A DNA stretch of 64,000 bases. Origin: Neisseria sp. KEM232 (GTDB lineage Bacteria; Pseudomonadota; Gammaproteobacteria; Burkholderiales; Neisseriaceae). Below the pieces are notes generated by a model. It had not been told where the DNA came from and searched no databases. It was given only the letters and a program-made list of their open reading frames with translations. Positions 43,340 to 51,054 of this stretch are shown one piece after another (position 1 is the first letter of the stretch; every line of letters starts with the position of its first letter). The stretch lies in assembly GCF_002237445.1 (NCBI RefSeq), contig NZ_CP022527.1, forward strand, positions 2,108,001 through 2,172,000. Direction: 5' to 3'. Made by a program: the position numbers and the translations under genes.

Positions 43340-43711
43340 ATGAATCTAATCCAACAACTCGAGCAGGAAGAAATCGCCCGCCTGAACAAAACCATCCCCG
43401 AATTTGCACCGGGCGACACCGTTGTCGTATCCGTGCGTGTGGTCGAAGGTAACCGCAGCCGTCTGCAGGCTTACGAAGGCGTTGTTATTTCCCGCCGCAA
43501 CCGCGGTTTGAACAGCAACTTCATCGTCCGCAAAATCTCCAGCGGCGAAGGCGTCGAGCGTACTTTCCAGCTTTACTCCCCCAACGTCGAAAAAATCGAA
43601 GTCAAACGCCGTGGCGACGTGCGCCGCGCCAAGCTGTACTACCTGCGCGGTCTGACCGGCAAAGCCGCCCGCATCAAAGAAAAACTGCCTGCCCGCAAAG
43701 CACAGGGCTGA
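43340..43711 (+). CDS. rplS: Ribosomal protein L19
   Basis: 123 residues starting MNLIQQLEQEEIARLNK, with the bL19 signature VVEGNRSRLQAYEGVVISRR. Last gene of the operon, 13 bp after trmD; a hairpin follows. Confidence 0.97.
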   Translation: MNLIQQLEQEEIARLNKTIPEFAPGDTVVVSVRVVEGNRSRLQAYEGVVISRRNRGLNSNFIVRKISSGEGVERTFQLYSPNVEKIEVKRRGDVRRAKLYYLRGLTGKAARIKEKLPARKAQG

Positions 43712-43737
43712 TTTCTGCCGTACAGCTTGTTATGCAC

Positions 43738-43768
43738 AAAACCGCCGTCCTGTCGCGACAGCGGTTTT
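43738..43768 (+). terminator. Intrinsic terminator of the rpsP operon
   Basis: AAAACCGC and GCGGTTTT arms around an inner CTGTCGCGACAG palindrome, followed by a T-rich run. No DUS. Confidence 0.8.
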
Positions 43769-43836
43769 GTTTTGTCTGTAACGGCGGTGATGTGCGGTTT
43801 TGTGGCTAATGTCAGGAAAGTAACTGCGGACAAACC

Positions 43837-43879
43837 AAAGGCCGCCTGAAAGCCGAAACCGGTTTCAGACGGCCTTTTT
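43837..43879. terminator. DUS-type inverted repeat terminator for purN
   Basis: One arm is the variant AAAGGCCGCCTGAAA, the other a standard DUS with a T run; 20 bp from the purN stop. Confidence 0.72.
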
Positions 43880-43899
43880 CCGCGTCTGCCGGAAAGCAG

Positions 43900-44526
43900 T
43901 CAGTTGGACAAAAATGTATCCGAATCGGCAGAGCGGGTGTTGCTGACGCGGTTTCCGGATATTTTCAGACGGCCTGCGGCAAAGTCGGCGACGGCCTGCG
44001 GCAGCAGTTTGTGTTCTACGGCGAGGACGCGCTCTGCAAGAGTGTCGGCAGTATCGCCGTCGAAAACGGGTACGGCGCCCTGTGCTATAACCGGGCCGCA
44101 GTCGAGTTCGGGGGTGACGAAGTGGATGGTGCAGCCGGCAAGGCGGCAGCCGGCATCGAGGGCGCGCCGGTGGGTGTGCAGGCCGGGGAATGCTGGCAGT
44201 AGGGAAGGATGGATGTTGATCAGACGGCCTTCGTAACGGCGGCAGAATTCCGGCGTCAGGATGCGCATAAAGCCGGCAAGGACGACGAGATCGGGCTCGT
44301 AGCGGTCGATTTCGGCTGCCATGGCGGTATCGAAGGCGGCGCGGTCAGGGTAGTTTTTGTGACTGAGGGCGGCGGTGGCGATGCCGCGCTCTGCCGCCCA
44401 AACCAGTCCGGCAGCGTGTTCGTTGTTGCTGAGCACGGCACGGATGCGGACGTCGGGAATGGCGGCTTCGACAACGGCCTGCATATTGCTGCCGCGTCCG
44501 GAAATCAGGATAACAATGTTTTTCAT
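43900..44526 (-). CDS. purN: Phosphoribosylglycinamide formyltransferase
   Basis: Third step of purine synthesis using 10-formyl-tetrahydrofolate, 208 residues. The substrate loop ISGRGSNMQAVVEA (about 7-20), the catalytic LINIHPSLLPAF (about 103-114; Asn and His) and HFVTPELDCGPVIAQ (Asp about 142) are intact. The ATG at 44524-44526 gives the known start MKNIVILISGRGSNMQ. The same frame continues upstream without a stop into the polyvalent-protein remnant, so the open frame is far longer than the gene. Confidence 0.94.
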   Translation of the reverse strand: MKNIVILISGRGSNMQAVVEAAIPDVRIRAVLSNNEHAAGLVWAAERGIATAALSHKNYPDRAAFDTAMAAEIDRYEPDLVVLAGFMRILTPEFCRRYEGRLINIHPSLLPAFPGLHTHRRALDAGCRLAGCTIHFVTPELDCGPVIAQGAVPVFDGDTADTLAERVLAVEHKLLPQAVADFAAGRLKISGNRVSNTRSADSDTFLSN

Positions 44527-44619
44527 GGCGGGTTTGCTTAATAGAGAGTAAAGGGGGCGGAATTGTAGCCGAAAGGCCGTCTGAAAGGGGAGGCAGGCTG
44601 CGGTCGGTTTCAGACGGCC

Positions 44620-47600
44620 TCTTGGAAGACGGCAGATTGCTGCTGCACAGAAGACGGCCAGGCTGTCTTCGTCAAGACGCACGGCGTTCAGGGCGTAGGG
44701 ATTGACGACGTCTTCGCCCGCCTTTCTCTCTTCGCGCGGCACGTAGTGGCGGCTGTACCAATCGCGCCCCGAGAGGCCGTCTGAAAAACGCTCTTCCAAA
44801 TCGCGCACGTCGGCCTTGCCGTTGTCGGTGGGCAGATAGCCCTCTTCGGCCAGCAGTTCCGCCATCTCGTCGATGCTGCGGCCTTTCGTGCGCCGCAGAA
44901 CGGGCATACCGAATACCGGCGCGGGGATTTTGTCTTTCGCATCCAAGCCCCACTCGCGCACCAGCTCGTCTTTGTTCAGGCCGCCCAGTTTGGCAATGGC
45001 GGCCATGAGGGTGTCGGACGACGGATCAAGCGCGGTGCGGTCGGTTTTGGGCTTGTAAGCAAGCAGCTTAGAGAGTACACTGGCTACATCTTCCGACTGC
45101 AACTTGCCCGTCGGCAGAACTTCCGTATCGGGTTTCCCGCGCGGCTCGGATGCTCCGGCACCGGCGGCGGAATCACCGTCCAATCCGGTAAGAGCCTGAT
45201 TCGGAATCCCTCCTGACTGCAACCCTCCACGCGGCTCGGATACCGGAGTATCAGCGGTGGATTCGTTTAAAGGGGTTGTTTTCAGGAGGTTTTCTTTTGC
45301 GATCACGCTGTGCAGATACATTTTCTGCGTGTTCATGTCTTTGTGTACCAAAACGGTAACAATGTCTTCCTCGCCCATAATCCGCACGGGTGCACTGACA
45401 AAGAAACTTGTCAGACGGTCGTGATCGGCTTTCGCCACTACTACCCCGTTTTCAATCACAGACGGCACAGCTTCAAACGCAGCGGCCTTAAACGGATTCA
45501 TGCCGTGCGCCATTGAATCTTTTACCGACTTGCGCGTTAAGGCCACTTCGCCGATTTCGGGATTGACTGCCTTGCCGCCCGCTTTTTCAAACAAATCGGC
45601 TGCCCAATCGCGCAAAGCCTTGTTGTCGGTCGGCGCGTTGCGCGTTTCGATGGTGTACACGGGCTTGCCCTGCAACACTTTGGCCTTGCGTCTGAACTCG
45701 CGCTCTTCCTTGCTGTTGCCGTCTATCCTGTCCTCATCCGTCATCTTCGCCGTGAACAACTGCCATGCGCGATAGACCGGCTGGCGCATAATGCTGCGCC
45801 GCGCATCCATCTCCGCCCGCGCAAAATCGGCCTTGTATTCCCGTTTCAGGCGGCGTATCTCGCGGTTGCGGGCGTTGCGCGAAAAGGCCATGTCGCGCAG
45901 GGCGCGTCTGCCCAATTCGTCCTCTGCTTCGCGCCGCGCGGCTTCGTCCATCGCCTGAAATTCCGCGTCTTCGGCAAACAGCAGCGTCGCGCCGTTGATA
46001 TACGAAGTTTCCGCAATCTGCCCGTCACTTGCCAGCAGGCGGTCGAATACGCCGCGTATGTCGTCCGACAGCTCCACATTCAGATTCAGCAGGGAGCGGT
46101 AGATGCGTTTCAGCAGCCGCGCCATGCGGCTGAACACGCCGCGCAGGGCTTCGCTCGGCGCCGTGCCCTCAAACAGATAGGCTTCCATGCCACGCGCGAA
46201 TTTCTCGTGATGCTCGCGCTGTTCTTCAAGGCTCATCGCCGCCCAAGCGTCCGCGTCCTTCACGCCGAACCAGTCCAAGGCCGTCTGAAAGTCCGCCAGC
46301 ACCTGCCGCTCGCCCTCCGTCATTTCCGAAACCGGAACGGCGCGCAAATCCCGCTCGATGCGGCTCATCACTTCCAACTCGAAATGGCCGAACTCATGGA
46401 TAAAGGTCGAAGCGTCGGCGTTTTTCAAGAGGGCGATGGTGTTGCCCATGCGGTCGAACATGCCGCGTGCGTCTTGGCGGAGCAGTTGGTCTTTCACTTC
46501 GGCCAGGCGTGCCGAAAGCATTTCGCGCAGCGCGTCAATCTGCTCCTGTTTCGTCGCCATCTGGTTTTGCCCGGACAACTGGGGGATGGTTGAAACGGTT
46601 TTGCCGCCCGCATCACGGAAGTAGCCGCTTTTTTTGCTGCCCGAGCGCGTATAGGTAATGCTGTCGTCTTGCGCTGCCTTTTCAACGGCGGCAAGCTGGT
46701 TCTCCAAATGCGCGATGGTGTTGCGGATCAGCTTGCTGTCTGAATAGCCTTGCGCCCGTTTCGTTAACGAAGCCTTGACCGATGCCGGTATTTTCAGGCC
46801 GTATTCGTTCGCAAACCATTTGACTGCGTCTGCCCAATCGCCGTCTGTGACGTGTGTTGCGTTTTTGCCCGACTTCACATCATAGGTACGCTCTGCGAAG
46901 TTGTCGGCATAGTGCGCGGGCAGATCGTGATTGGAAGCGCGGAACTTCACATAGCGCGGATTTTCGCCGTCGGGGTCGTCGAGATAGGCATACAGGTATT
47001 CCGAAGCCGATACGCGCGAAGTGTCGCGGCGAACCGGCACGCCCATTTTGCCAAACGCCCGTTCCATCTTGTCCAAAGCGTCTTCATAGATGCTCTGATA
47101 CAGAATGCTGTCGTTATCTGCCGAGAATGCGCCGCTGTTGGCCGTGGCGGATTTGATTTGGTTGGGCTTGAATACAACATATACATTCGCAACTATTTCT
47201 CCAAATCTAGCCGTTGGAGCATCTTGAACATTATCTATGATCGCGCCGTCATATCCTTTCCTTCTCGAATCTGCGGCATACCCATTTGTTGAGGTATATT
47301 CCCCCTCCTTCTTATCAAAAAACGAACCATAAAATGCGCCTTCCGCATCTTCTATATTTGGATTGCGCACATTCAAAAAGGTTTCAAAAACCTGCCCACT
47401 GTTGCCATATCGGTAAGCATCACTAAGATTCTTGTCATCAGTAAAGAAAATCAATGGATTATATGGGTTGGTTTTGAATGAATGAAATTGTTCATCTGTT
47501 TGGGTCCCGTGATACACCACCAACGGCTCGCCCGTCTTCTCATTCACCACTTTGGAAGCATTGTCCGGGTCGTTTTCCCAATCGCCGAACCACTCCTTGA

Positions 47601-48458
47601 ACGCAGGCGTACGCACCTGCACCCACTGGCGGTAGTCCAGTTCGGTTCTGCCTTCGGCCTTGGCCGCTTCATAGGCTTCGCGCCCGCCGTATGCCGCTTC
47701 CGTTTCGGCAAACTGCGCCTGTTCGGCGGTCATGTCTTGAAAGAGGGGGGCGGCTGCGCTATCATCAGCCTGTATGTGGGATACGCCCCCTTCCGTTTCG
47801 GGCGTTGGGTACAGGGACATGGCGTGATTCAAAGCGTCTTGGGCATTGGCCGATTGGGGATACTTCCACATACTCACAGCTTTCAAATCTTTCTTTCTCA
47901 CGCTGCTTTCGGCGACATACACCACCAAACCATCATCAAAACGCTTGGCGAACACCACGCGCTTATTGTGCGTTCCCGCAATATCAACCGAACGGATGCC
48001 GTCATACCCGCCGACAATCTCGGGAATACGCGCAATATCGCCGTCTGTAACTGCAAGCTGCCCGCGTACCGCTTCCGTATCCGCATTGCCGTGATGGTTG
48101 CGGATATGATTGATGGCATTTTTGTCCGCCGATACCGACGAATATCCCGCCAACGACGGTACATCTTGCGCCAGTTTCCCCTGCGGCATATCCCAAAACA
48201 CCGCCTGCGCGTCGCTTGTGCCGTTCCATAACGCAGCCGCTTCCGCTCCGTCCGCAACATGCACCCAGCCTTTAGGCGGCGCGGAAGCCAACGCCTGCGA
48301 AAACACTCCGTCCTGCGTCAGGCTTTCGCCGACCACGTTCAGACGGCCGTACCGTTCCATAAACGCCTCGGGCGACAGATTCAGACGGGCTGAAATGGGC
48401 TGCGTGATTGTTGTTTTGAGTGGGATTACATCGGGTGTTGGGCTTAAAGAAAAGAATA
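44620..48458 (-). pseudogene. Truncated large polyvalent protein (phage/integrative element type)
   Basis: About 1,280 codons without a stop, cut at both ends. In order: a PBECR-like segment (NAINHIRNHHGN to RVVFAKRFDDGLVVYVAE), an ADP-ribosyltransferase-like polyvalent domain (FKEWFGDWENDP, VVYHGT, IIDNV, VVFKPNQIKSA), a zincin motif HEFGH in STFIHEFGHFELEVM, and an LPD3-like barrel domain (ETRNAPTDNKALRDWAADLF to VVVAKADHDRL). Such proteins are packaged or injected by phages and mobile elements. The left-hand end stops in a DUS-rich stretch beside purN; the other end is cut by an IS1016 copy at 48459, so its real start is missing. Domain names are from recalled motifs, not from a search. 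Confidence 0.72.
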
Positions 48459-48992
48459 GGGGCTGTACTAGATAAGCCCTAAATTTCACACCACCGACGC
48501 AGCACTTTAAGCTGCTCGGAGGGTGTGCCAAAGTTAAAACGGAACTCGCATTCTTTCAAGAAAAGCGGGAAAGATTTACGGTCGATTCCATTGTATTTGC
48601 GCAGTACGCGCTTTGCCTGATTCCAGAAATTTTCAATGCCGTTGATATGGTTCTGTCTGTCGGCAAACAGCTTGCTGTGATTAATCCTTTCCCGCCGCAC
48701 CGCGTCCGCGTTTGCCTTTGCGGTGTCCGCCAAAATAACTCTCGTCCAACTCAATTGAGCCGCCAAAAACCGTATCGGCTTCCAATGAAAGATGATGGCT
48801 GATGACTTCGCGAATCTTGCGGTAAAACAGCACTGCTGAATTGGGGTGGATGCCCAATAAATCAGCAGCCGAACGGGCAGTAACTTCGAGTACAAAAAAC
48901 TGAAGCAGTTTCTTTTGAATACTCTTTTTTATTTTACAACGGGTTATCTTCATTTTTGCAGTCTGACATGACTGCTTATCTAGTACAGCCCC
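48459..48992 (-). mobile_element. Internally deleted IS1016-group element
   Basis: 534 bp with both terminal inverted repeats (GGGGCTGTACTAGATAAG) intact. The transposase N terminus (start 48953, MKITRCKIKKSIQKKLL to DESYFGGHRKGKRGRG) and the C terminus (RINHSKLFADRQ to LRRWCEI) are in different frames; the centre is missing at 48685/48686. The element cannot make a normal transposase. No 8-bp target duplication: AAAGAATA on the left, CTATCTTT on the right, which suggests recombination rather than simple insertion. Confidence 0.88.
48681..48953 (-). pseudogene. IS1016 transposase, N-terminal part
   Basis: 90 codons carrying the winged-helix-like region (TARSAADLLGIHPNSAVLF) and the DESYF catalytic motif, then fused to deletion-junction sequence. 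Without the central and C-terminal catalytic residues it is not active. Confidence 0.8.
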
Positions 48993-49011
48993 CTATCTTT
49001 TGCTGTGGAGT

Positions 49012-49704
49012 CTATTCTTCATTCTCTTCGTCGTAACTGGTATACGACCAATCGTCGTCGCTGTCGAAAATATCAAGCAGCTCGTTAAAGCATTCTTGGT
49101 CTTGCGAGCCGACAAACAGGCCGGTTGCTTCGCCTGCGGCGTTTTTGCAGACGACAACGGCATCAGTGTCGCCGCGCGTGTAATAGTCGGCGCCACGGTC
49201 GCAAAGTTCGTCGAGCCGCTGCCGCCGCTCGGCGATGCGTTGCAGGGCGGCGGGCGGCAGGGGCTCTTCGCCGACATAGTTGGCGACAAAGCGCAGCCCT
49301 TCCATCGTGCCGTTGAAAAGGGCGTTTTTCCACAAAAAGGCACTGAGTTTTTCGTTTTCCAACAGCCAGCCGCCGCTTTCGGCCGTGTTGTAGCAGACGT
49401 AGACGGGCGGGTCTTCGGCGGCCGAATCTTCGTGCCGTATGCCCCATACGGCGGCCTGTTGGTATTCCTCGCAGAAAATCAGGAAGCCGTCGCCGCTGTC
49501 GCGGGTGTAGCCGGTGGCGGCAAGCAGGCGGTTGAAGCTTTGGTTGGCGGCGGCGCTGCCGCCGAGGCGGCGCAGGTATTGTTTCAGCGCGGCGGGCAAC
49601 GCTCCGCCCGCCTGTTTTTCGGCGGCGGCAAGGGCGGCTTCGTTCCGGCACCCTTCGTCTTCGGAGAGGGCGTAGAGTTTGGCGATGCGGTCGGTGTAGT
49701 GCAT
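49012..49704 (-). CDS. SMI1/KNR4 (SUKH)-type immunity protein
   Basis: 230 residues, cytosolic, acidic. The N-terminal part (AEKQAGGALPAALKQYLRRLGG, about 29-50) matches the opening of SUKH-fold proteins: a helix, LP, a helix and the Gly-Gly turn. The ending is very acidic (DSDDDWSYTSYDEENEE). SUKH proteins are common immunity partners of polymorphic toxins. AAAGGAC precedes the ATG. An orphan C-terminal fragment just upstream could be the toxin remnant, but it is not identified. It lies beside the deleted IS element. Confidence 0.68.
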   Translation of the reverse strand: MHYTDRIAKLYALSEDEGCRNEAALAAAEKQAGGALPAALKQYLRRLGGSAAANQSFNRLLAATGYTRDSGDGFLIFCEEYQQAAVWGIRHEDSAAEDPPVYVCYNTAESGGWLLENEKLSAFLWKNALFNGTMEGLRFVANYVGEEPLPPAALQRIAERRQRLDELCDRGADYYTRGDTDAVVVCKNAAGEATGLFVGSQDQECFNELLDIFDSDDDWSYTSYDEENEE

Positions 49705-49737
49705 ATTTGTCCTTTTGAAACGTGCTGTTTGGTTTGT

Positions 49738-49968
49738 TCAACAGCTTGTTGGAGCTTTGTTTTCAGACGGCCTTTGATGCGGATGCCGTCGGCAGCGGCG
49801 CGGCGGGCGCGGTTTGGTTTTGATGTGTTCGAACCATGTTGGTGGGCTATAGCCGCTGTCTCGCAGGTGTTCGCGGAAAGTGTAGCGGCAGATTCTGCCC
49901 TTGCCGTTGCGCCATCGGGCGATGATTTTGTCGTCGTAGCGGAAGCGGCGACGGGCGATGATGTATAG
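49738..49968 (-). pseudogene. Orphan C-terminal coding fragment upstream of the SUKH gene
   Basis: An open frame of 76 codons without a start, ending at TGA 49738-49740. The reading FRYDDKIIARWRNGKGRICR and TFREHLRDSGYSPPTWFEHI has protein-like composition and codon use, and the last part is a DUS-coded tail (RPSENKAP). The frame is closed on its 5' side at 49969-49971. I do not recognise the family. Its position just before an immunity-type gene fits the end of a toxin gene; this is inference. Confidence 0.4.
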
Positions 49969-50030
49969 TTAACCAAAAAAAAAGTATATAATTCTCTCCC
50001 TTAACTCCACACCTTACCCGTTCCCGTTTT

Positions 50031-50219
50031 ATGGCCTACTCACTCTATCGATTTCCGTCAAAAAGCATTAGACCACTACGAACAGCACGGCAACATCAGC
50101 CAAACCGCACGCACCTTCCGCATTACCAACCGAACCCTTTACCAATGGATTGCCCTCAAAAAGGAAACAGGTTCGCTGCAACACCGCACCAAAGGCGGCA
50201 ATTCGGAACGTATCGACTT
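50031..50219 (+). pseudogene. IS630-family transposase N-terminal remnant
   Basis: ATG 50031 gives MAYSL, then about four extra bases shift the frame, after which DFRQKALDHYEQHGNISQTA and RTFRITNRTLYQWIALKKET follow, a typical IS630-type helix-turn-helix N terminus. The remainder is replaced at 50218 by the DUS array. Confidence 0.72.
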
Positions 50220-50376
50220 TCAGACGGCCTCACCCCTTTCAGACGGCCTCACCCCTTTCAGACGGCCTCACCCCTTTCAGACGGCCTCACCCCTTTCAGA
50301 CGGCCTCACCCCTTTCAGACGGCCTCACCCCTTTCAGACGGCCTCACCCCTTTCAGACGGCCTCACCCCTTTCAGA
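50218..50376. repeat. Tandem array of eight DUS with 19-bp period
   Basis: Eight identical units TTTCAGACGGCCTCACCCC start at 50218 and every 19 bp to 50351; a ninth copy (50370) breaks after TTTCAGA. Each unit holds the reverse complement of the 11-base core of AGGCCGTCTGAA plus one spacer. It lies directly on the broken end of the IS630-like remnant. Confidence 0.97.
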
Positions 50377-50389
50377 TCCAATCGGGCTG

Positions 50390-50420
50390 TAGGGTGTGTT
50401 GCGCAGCAACGCACGCGGTT
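50390..50420. repeat. Palindromic intergenic repeat, copy 3
   Basis: TAGGGTGTGTTGCGCAGCAA then CGCACGCGG, same family as 39144 and 39310, immediately after the DUS array. Confidence 0.65.
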
Positions 50421-50535
50421 TTTTGCGGCTTCAGACGGCCTCAGGGACGTAATCCACGAATGATGCGTGCGTCGCATTGGGGGCGACACTCCCTATGAGC
50501 CGCGCCGCACTTGTTTTCAGACGGCCGAAAAGGCC

Positions 50536-50555
50536 GTTTCCGCCTGCGCGGGAAT
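50536..50555. repeat. dRS3-type repeat
   Basis: GTTTCCGCCTGCGCGGGAAT; two bases from consensus on the left arm. A degenerate partner lies at 50766-50785 in inverse orientation. Confidence 0.7.
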
Positions 50556-50669
50556 GACGTTTCTGAAAACATGTTCCCTATCCGCCTGTACCCCGTTGGG
50601 GCATAAACGGGGGCGGACTGGGGGGTTCCCGCCGCTGCGGCCACTTTTGCAGAAACGGCACAAAAGCAG

Positions 50670-50945
50670 TTCTGCGAACCGCCACCCCCTCTCCAGCCCT
50701 CCCCCGCGCTTTGGCGCAGGGGAGGGAGTTTGGTGCGCGGCGGGATTGGCGGTTTCAGAAACGTCATTCACGCGAAGGCGGGAACGGCCTTTCGGATTTT
50801 GGTTTGACAGAAACTGTGTTTAACTTCGTCGGAGTTTCCCTTTCAGACGGCCTCTTGAATTTTCGGCTGTCGCGCAGCCGTCCTGCTCCCTCCCCTGCGC
50901 CCAAAGCGCGGGGGAGGGCTGGGGAGGGGGTGGCGGTTCGCAGAA
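50670..50945. repeat. Long imperfect inverted repeat, 60-bp arms
   Basis: Arms 50670-50728 and 50886-50945 are nearly exact inverted copies (TTCTGCGAACCGCCACCCCC through GCAGGGGAGGGAG), one indel and one substitution apart. The spacer of about 157 bp contains a DUS and a degenerate dRS3. Each arm also contains GGGGAGGG-type hairpins. Confidence 0.85.
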
Positions 50946-51030
50946 CCGCTTGTCTGCCGCCGCATCGATGCCGTTCAAATCACCCCCGCCCATCCTGTAA
51001 GCAGGAGAAGGAACAGGTTTCAGAAACGTC

Positions 51031-51050
51031 ATTCCCGCGCAGGCGGGAAC
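51031..51050. repeat. dRS3 repeat
   Basis: ATTCCCGCGCAGGCGGGAAC, one base from consensus, 5 bp from the dnaG stop. Confidence 0.8.
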
Positions 51051-51054
51051 GGTT

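Larger units (their letters stand above)
50421..51030. other. Noncoding repeat-rich gap before dnaG
   Basis: About 600 bp without a gene. It holds DUS (50429, 50516, 50841), dRS3-type repeats (50536, 50766) and a large GC-rich inverted repeat (50670-50945). No promoter or coding frame stands out. Confidence 0.6.

Noticed and set aside
44527..48531. A genuine 1,543-residue PurN fusion protein
   Set aside because: The first codons lie in the IS end and the polyvalent part is truncated, while purN has its own normal start. Kept as a finding but annotated as purN plus pseudogene.
50218..50376. Possible CRISPR array
   Set aside because: The whole 19-bp unit is identical each time, so there are no variable spacers, and no cas gene is near. 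It is a simple DUS tandem repeat.
50031..50498. Protein of repeated TASPLSDGLTPFRRPHPFQ units
   Set aside because: This is only the translation of the DUS array behind a frameshifted transposase start, with no ribosome binding site.
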